From assembly GCA_025451375.1 (NCBI GenBank), contig JANWKL010000076.1, forward strand, positions 1 through 48,602: a stretch of 48,602 nucleotides of DNA, given 5' to 3'. The DNA comes from Steroidobacteraceae bacterium. GTDB taxonomy: Bacteria; Pseudomonadota; Gammaproteobacteria; Steroidobacterales; Steroidobacteraceae. The notes beneath the pieces are model-generated. The model searched no databases. It was not told the DNA's origin and saw nothing but the letters and a program-made list of their open reading frames with translations. Shown piece after piece: positions 45,112-48,602 of this stretch; the stretch's first letter is position 1; each line of letters begins with the position of its first letter. A program made the translations under genes and the position numbers.

Positions 45112-46959
45112 CTAGAACATCTCCGACGGCCCCGGCGGCTGAATCTCAACCTCGTGGCGCGCGGCAATAAACTCGCCGGTAATCATCGCATCGTAACCCT
45201 GGCCCGGGCCCACCATCGGATAGACGCCAGCGTCCGGATCGATCAGCACTTCCAGGAATGCCGGGCCTTTGAAAGCGATGAATTCCGCGATCACGCGCGG
45301 CACATCCGCCTTGCGGTCAAGGCGCACGGCGTAACGGAAGCCGTCGGCCTGCGCGGCCTTGACGAAGTCTTTCTTGTGCAGCGAGCGATCACTCGCCGAC
45401 AGCCTTCCTTTGAAGAACAGCTTCTGCCACTGCTTCACCATGCCGTCGCCGAAGTTGTTGAGCACCACCACCTTCACCGGCAGCTCGTAGGTGGTGACCG
45501 TCTCCAGCTCCCCGATGTTCATGCGGATGCTTGAATCGCCATCCACGTCGATGACCAGCCGGTGCGGGCAGGCGATCTGCGCGCCGATCGCCGCCGGCAG
45601 CCCGAATCCCATGGTGCCCATGCTGCCGGAGGTCAGCCACAGCCTGGGGCCGGTGAAGTCGCAGTACTGCGCGGCATACATCTGGTGCTGGCCGACGCCG
45701 GTGGTGATGATGGCCGCGCCGCGGGTGTGACGGTTGAGCTCCTCGAGCACGTAGTAAGGCTGGATGAGCGGGCTCGCGCGATCGTAGTTCATGGCGTGGA
45801 CGCGCTTGAGCTGCGCCAGGTGCGCCGCCCAGGGGCCGAAATCAGGCTGGAACCTGCTCTGCCGTCCATGCGCCGTGAGCGCGCGCAGCGCCTCGGGCAC
45901 CAGCCCCACGTGGCTCCAGTCCGCGTGCTTCACCTTGTTGATCTCGGCCTGGTCGACGTCCAGGTGTGCGATGCGCCGCGCATTGCGGGCGAATTTCGCG
46001 GGCACGCCGGCAACGCGGTCGTCAAAACGGGCGCCGACCGCGATGAGAAAGTCGCAGTCCTCCACCGCGTAATTGGCGAAGGCCGCGCCGTGCATGCCGA
46101 GCATGCGCATCGCGAGGGGGTGGGTGGTATCCAGCGCGCCAATGCCCATGAGGGTCGTCACGACGGGCACGCCGAAGACGGTCGCAAATTCCGTCAGTGC
46201 GGCCGCGGCGTTGCCGTTGATCACCCCGCCGCCCGCATAGATCAGGGGGCGGTCGGACCCTGAGAGCATGGTGAAGAATTGCGCGGCGGTATCGGCATCG
46301 AGGGTCGCGTCGTTGAGCTCCCGCATGCGGCGCCGGTAACCCGGCATCGGCAGGAGCCCCTCGCCCTGGAACACCCCCTCCCAGGTCTGCACGTCCTTGG
46401 GGACATCCACCACTACCGGTCCCGGGCGTCCGGTGCGGGCAATTTCGAAGGCGGTCCGGATGGTGCTTTCCAGACGCGACGGGTCGGTCACGAGGAAAAT
46501 ATGCTTGGCGACGGCGCCCATCATGGTGGGTACCGGCGCCTCCTGGAATGCGTCGGTGCCGATCGAAGCGCGTGCGACCTGCCCACAAATCACGACAATC
46601 GGTACCGAATCAGCCATGCAATCGCGCACGGGTGTAACAGTGTTGGTGGCGCCGGGGCCCGAGGTGACCAGGCATACCCCCACCCGACCACTCGCCCGGG
46701 CGTAGCCGGCGGCCATGAAACCGGCTCCCTGCTCGTTCGCCGGCACGATGAGCGGGATCTGCGGCGCCCCGGTGCGGGTGCTCTCCTCGTTATAGAGAAA
46801 CACCGCGTCATAGGTCGGCAGGATCGCCCCGCCGCTGTAGCCGAAAATGGCGCTGACGCCCTCGTCCGCGAGCACCTGCATGATCATGCGGGCGCCGCTC
46901 ATGGTCTGACCGGCGAGCGGATGCCCGACCTGGCGCGGCTGGATTACCGTGTCGCTCAT
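45112..46959 (-). CDS. ilvB: Acetolactate synthase large subunit
   Basis: A 615-residue thiamine-diphosphate enzyme that makes 2-acetolactate or 2-aceto-2-hydroxybutyrate for valine, leucine and isoleucine synthesis. The catalytic glutamate is E76 in NEQGAGFMA; the TPP/Mg site is DGDSSIRMNIGELETVTTYELPVKVVVLNN near residues 480-510. FAD-region motifs are normal. About 40 residues longer than E. coli IlvI (574). The regulatory subunit is encoded divergently 109 bp away instead of downstream. A potential start at M20 or M25 exists, but the ATG at 46959 is the first. Confidence 0.93.
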   Translation of the reverse strand: MSDTVIQPRQVGHPLAGQTMSGARMIMQVLADEGVSAIFGYSGGAILPTYDAVFLYNEESTRTGAPQIPLIVPANEQGAGFMAAGYARASGRVGVCLVTSGPGATNTVTPVRDCMADSVPIVVICGQVARASIGTDAFQEAPVPTMMGAVAKHIFLVTDPSRLESTIRTAFEIARTGRPGPVVVDVPKDVQTWEGVFQGEGLLPMPGYRRRMRELNDATLDADTAAQFFTMLSGSDRPLIYAGGGVINGNAAAALTEFATVFGVPVVTTLMGIGALDTTHPLAMRMLGMHGAAFANYAVEDCDFLIAVGARFDDRVAGVPAKFARNARRIAHLDVDQAEINKVKHADWSHVGLVPEALRALTAHGRQSRFQPDFGPWAAHLAQLKRVHAMNYDRASPLIQPYYVLEELNRHTRGAAIITTGVGQHQMYAAQYCDFTGPRLWLTSGSMGTMGFGLPAAIGAQIACPHRLVIDVDGDSSIRMNIGELETVTTYELPVKVVVLNNFGDGMVKQWQKLFFKGRLSASDRSLHKKDFVKAAQADGFRYAVRLDRKADVPRVIAEFIAFKGPAFLEVLIDPDAGVYPMVGPGQGYDAMITGEFIAARHEVEIQPPGPSEMF

Positions 46960-47068
46960 GGACGCGTTTCTGGCCTGTTTTTCAGCGGGAAGGCAAAGGG
47001 GCCGATCAGACTATCAGCTTAGGTAAGTGCTGCAAACTCGCGCCGATCCTTTATTCTCAGCGAAGAGC

Positions 47069-47578
47069 ATGCGACACATCATCGCCATCCTGCTGCAGAA
47101 CGAAGCCGGCGCCCTCACCCGGGTGGCGGGCCTGTTCTCCACCCGCGGCTACAACATCGAGTCACTCTCGGTCGCGCCGACCGAGGATGCGACGGTCTCG
47201 CGTCTGACGCTGGTGACGACCGGCTCGGATGCGGTGATTCAGCAGATCCTCAACCAGCTCAACAAGCTCGTGGATGTCGTGCAAGTGCTCGACATGACTC
47301 GCGGCGAGCACCTGGAGCGGGAACTGGTGCTCCTGAAACTCAAGCTTGCGGCGGGTCAGACGGACGCGGTCCGGGGCCATGTGGTCCGCAGCGGCGGCAG
47401 GGTCCTGGATCCGGCCACTGACGGCTTCGTCGTCGAGCTGACGGCGAGCGAGGCTGAGATCAATACCTTCGTCGCTGACCTTGGCGAGCGCGGGCAGCTC
47501 CTGGAAGTGGTGCGCAGCGGTGCGCTGGGGATCTCGCGCAGCGCGCGGGCGCTGCGGGTCGCGGCGGCGACCGTGTAG
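47069..47578 (+). CDS. ilvH: Acetolactate synthase small (regulatory) subunit
   Basis: A 169-residue ACT-domain protein; ATG 47069 gives the usual start MRHIIAILLQNEAGALTRVAGLFSTRG (the frame opens 14 codons earlier but without family similarity). The ACT domain (about 4-78) binds valine and gives feedback inhibition of the large subunit; the C-terminal half (about 80-160) activates it. Length agrees with IlvH (163). It is transcribed away from ilvB, and the 109-bp gap must contain both promoters. TTTATTC near 47049 may be part of the ilvH -10. Confidence 0.93.
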   Translation: MRHIIAILLQNEAGALTRVAGLFSTRGYNIESLSVAPTEDATVSRLTLVTTGSDAVIQQILNQLNKLVDVVQVLDMTRGEHLERELVLLKLKLAAGQTDAVRGHVVRSGGRVLDPATDGFVVELTASEAEINTFVADLGERGQLLEVVRSGALGISRSARALRVAAATV

Positions 47579-47598
47579 GACCTGTTCGGTCCGGCAGC

Positions 47599-47629
47599 CT
47601 GACTGGCTTGATATCAATTTGTATAATTG
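47599..47629 (+). promoter_or_regulatory. Promoter and inverted repeat of the FitAB pair
   Basis: A -35-like CTGACT (47599-47604), a 17-bp spacer and a perfect -10 TATAAT (47622-47627) stand before the antitoxin gene. CAATT and AATTG (47615-47619 and 47625-47629) form an inverted repeat overlapping the -10, the layout expected for autorepression by the FitA/VapB-type antitoxin. The region is locally AT-rich. The 34 bp before the start contain TATCATTTTGTCATC without clear ribosome site. Confidence 0.6.
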
Positions 47630-47665
47630 CTATCATTTTGTCATCGTTTCTATGGAATGCTTGCA

Positions 47666-47902
47666 ATGGCGGCCATAACGGTCAGAAATCTGCCGGAGGA
47701 AACCGCCCGAGCGCTCAAGGCGCGCGCGGCTCACTCCGGGCGCAGTACGGAAGCGGAAGTGCGTGAGATTTTGAACGCCGCGGTGCGGCCGCCCGTAGGT
47801 ATCGGCTCCGCGCTCGCGAAACTGGGCAAGCGCGTTGGCGGCGTCGACCTTTCACGCACTCGTAAGCGCAGCCTGGCGCGGGCGGCGAGCTTCGAATCAT
47901 GA
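47666..47902 (+). CDS. fitA: FitA-type antitoxin (RHH)
   Basis: A 78-residue protein with the ribbon-helix-helix DNA-binding pattern: AAITVRNLPEETARALKARAAHSGRSTEAEVREIL (residues about 2-36), followed by a toxin-binding C-terminal tail. ATG 47666 gives the family N-terminus; ATG 47657 is possible. The stop overlaps the toxin ATG by 4 bp (ATGA). It should neutralise the PIN toxin and repress its own promoter. Confidence 0.88.
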   Translation: MAAITVRNLPEETARALKARAAHSGRSTEAEVREILNAAVRPPVGIGSALAKLGKRVGGVDLSRTRKRSLARAASFES

Positions 47903-48315
47903 TCATTCTGGATACCAACGTGGTATCCGAACCGTTGAAGCCCAGCCCCGATGCTGCGGTCGTGAGCTGGCTGGATCGTCAGGGGCCAACGACACTCTTT
48001 CTGACAACAATCAGCCAGGCCGAACTGTTGGCCGGAGTGCTGGCGTTGCCAGCAGGTAAACGCCGTAGCGAGCTGCAGCGGGTGCTAAACAGCGAGCTGG
48101 CGTCGTTGTTTGCCGGTCGTATTCTCGCCTTTGGCGAGCGCTCAGCCGAGGCTTACGCGCGCGTGGTCACTGCTGCGAATTCGGTGGGGAATTCGATAGA
48201 TTTCGCGGATGCCGCGATCGGCGCAATTGCGATCGAGCACAACTTCATTCTGGCGACTCGCAACGCGCGTGACTTCAAGGGAACATCGGTCAAATTACTG
48301 AACCCCTGGTCCTGA
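47899..48315 (+). CDS. fitB: VapC/FitB-type PIN toxin
   Basis: A 138-residue PIN-domain ribonuclease. Acidic metal-binding residues are D5 (MIILDTN), E42 (QAELLAG), D104 (DFADAAIGA) and D125 (RNARDF), so all four are present and the toxin is probably active. Members cut tRNA or rRNA sites; the target here is unknown. Coupled to fitA by a 4-bp overlap. The module may be transferred; base composition is normal for the window except in the promoter. Confidence 0.9.
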   Translation: MIILDTNVVSEPLKPSPDAAVVSWLDRQGPTTLFLTTISQAELLAGVLALPAGKRRSELQRVLNSELASLFAGRILAFGERSAEAYARVVTAANSVGNSIDFADAAIGAIAIEHNFILATRNARDFKGTSVKLLNPWS

Positions 48316-48323
48316 ACGCTACT

Positions 48324-48602
48324 TTACGGCACCAGCACCGTCGAGCCGGTGGTGCGTCGACCCTCAAGATCCCGATGCGCATCGGCGGCGCGGGCCAGCG
48401 CGTATCTCTGGCCGATCACGATGCGTACCTTGCGGGCGCGCACCGCGGCGAACAGCTCCCGTGCGCCCTTGGTCAGTTCCTCGCGCGAAGCGATGTAATC
48501 AAACAGCGTGGGGCGCGTCAGGAACAGCGAGCCGCGCTTGGTGAGTTCGAGCGGGCTGATGGCGGGCGCCGGACCCGACGCATTGCCGAACGTCACCATC
48601 AT
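48324..48602 (-). CDS. qorA: Quinone oxidoreductase (QorA type), C-terminal part
   Basis: Only the last 92 codons are in the window; the start lies beyond 48602. The sequence MMVTFGNASGPAPAI...KRGSLFLTRPTLFDYIASREEL aligns with the C-terminal end of E. coli-type NADPH:quinone reductase (MDR family), including RRTTGSTVLVP at the end. The visible methionine near 48602 is internal, not the start. It is convergent with fitB and ends 8 bp from the fitB stop. Confidence 0.88.
   Translation of the reverse strand: MMVTFGNASGPAPAISPLELTKRGSLFLTRPTLFDYIASREELTKGARELFAAVRARKVRIVIGQRYALARAADAHRDLEGRRTTGSTVLVP

Noticed and set aside
1-48602. tRNA, rRNA, CRISPR arrays, IS elements, prophage
   Set aside because: Looked for cloverleaf 3' ends, spaced direct repeats, transposase motifs and terminal repeats by eye; none was convincing. 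A covariance-model scan would be more sensitive.

Overview
The window reads as chromosomal DNA of a high-GC, Gram-negative, gammaproteobacterium-like organism. Evidence: outer-membrane and periplasmic proteins (a TonB-dependent B12 receptor, a SPOR-domain protein, lipoproteins), PA0069- and YgiQ-type radical SAM proteins, a LexA box of E. coli type, a GEMM-I c-di-GMP riboswitch and GlyGly-CTERM sorting tails. A lineage near Steroidobacterales/Xanthomonadales/Nevskiales is my inference; no rRNA or tRNA is present to test it. Genes are tightly packed, with many ATGA-type overlaps, so most same-strand neighbours are probably co-transcribed. No IS element, prophage, CRISPR array or tRNA was found. 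The one clear mobile insertion is an intein.

Layout. 1-0.7 kb: the 5' part of a Ni/Co exporter (rcnA) under a CsoR/RcnR-type operator. 0.7-4.4 kb: YgiQ radical SAM protein and a secreted protein of unknown function. 4.2-8.9 kb: a two-gene unit encoding a lipoprotein and a trypsin-like protease that both carry GlyGly-CTERM tails, divergent from an XRE regulator with a perfect 19-bp palindrome between them. 9.0-15.7 kb: a seven-gene minus-strand run: MNIO enzyme (BufB-like), its DUF2063 partner (BufC-like), cystathionine beta-synthase, cystathionine gamma-lyase/synthase, alpha/beta hydrolase, DOMON-like protein and a NamZ-family muramidase. This joins copper/thiol peptide-maturation enzymes to reverse transsulfuration, with no precursor peptide gene visible. 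16.0-22.0 kb: a double-length UvrA with four ATPase modules and a small zinc-ribbon protein. 22.1-24.6 kb: a SPOR-domain protein behind a c-di-GMP-I riboswitch, and an NlpC/P60 lipoprotein. 24.6-30.0 kb: an atypical SDR, a transmembrane Ser/Thr kinase with a PEGA-like end, and a PA0069-type radical SAM protein split by an intein inside its iron-sulfur motif, with a LexA box at its start. 30.1-32.8 kb: DUF4870 protein and BtuB-like receptor behind a cobalamin riboswitch with a terminator. 32.8-38.8 kb: DUF3429 and AI-2E-family membrane proteins, two tandem FHA/coiled-coil paralogues, and a hydrolase-fold protein lacking its nucleophile. 38.8-45.1 kb: small lipoprotein, MDR oxidoreductase, a two-domain VOC protein with a histone H1-like tail, DMT exporter, a GH17-GT2 glucan synthase and glyoxalase I. 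45.1-48.6 kb: acetolactate synthase large and small subunits arranged head to head, a FitAB toxin-antitoxin pair and the 3' end of a quinone oxidoreductase.

The most unusual items are the intein placed exactly at the third cluster cysteine of a probable SOS-regulated radical SAM enzyme, the precursor-less BufBC/transsulfuration operon, the four-module UvrA, the riboswitch-controlled SPOR protein, and the VOC enzyme with a histone-like tail.
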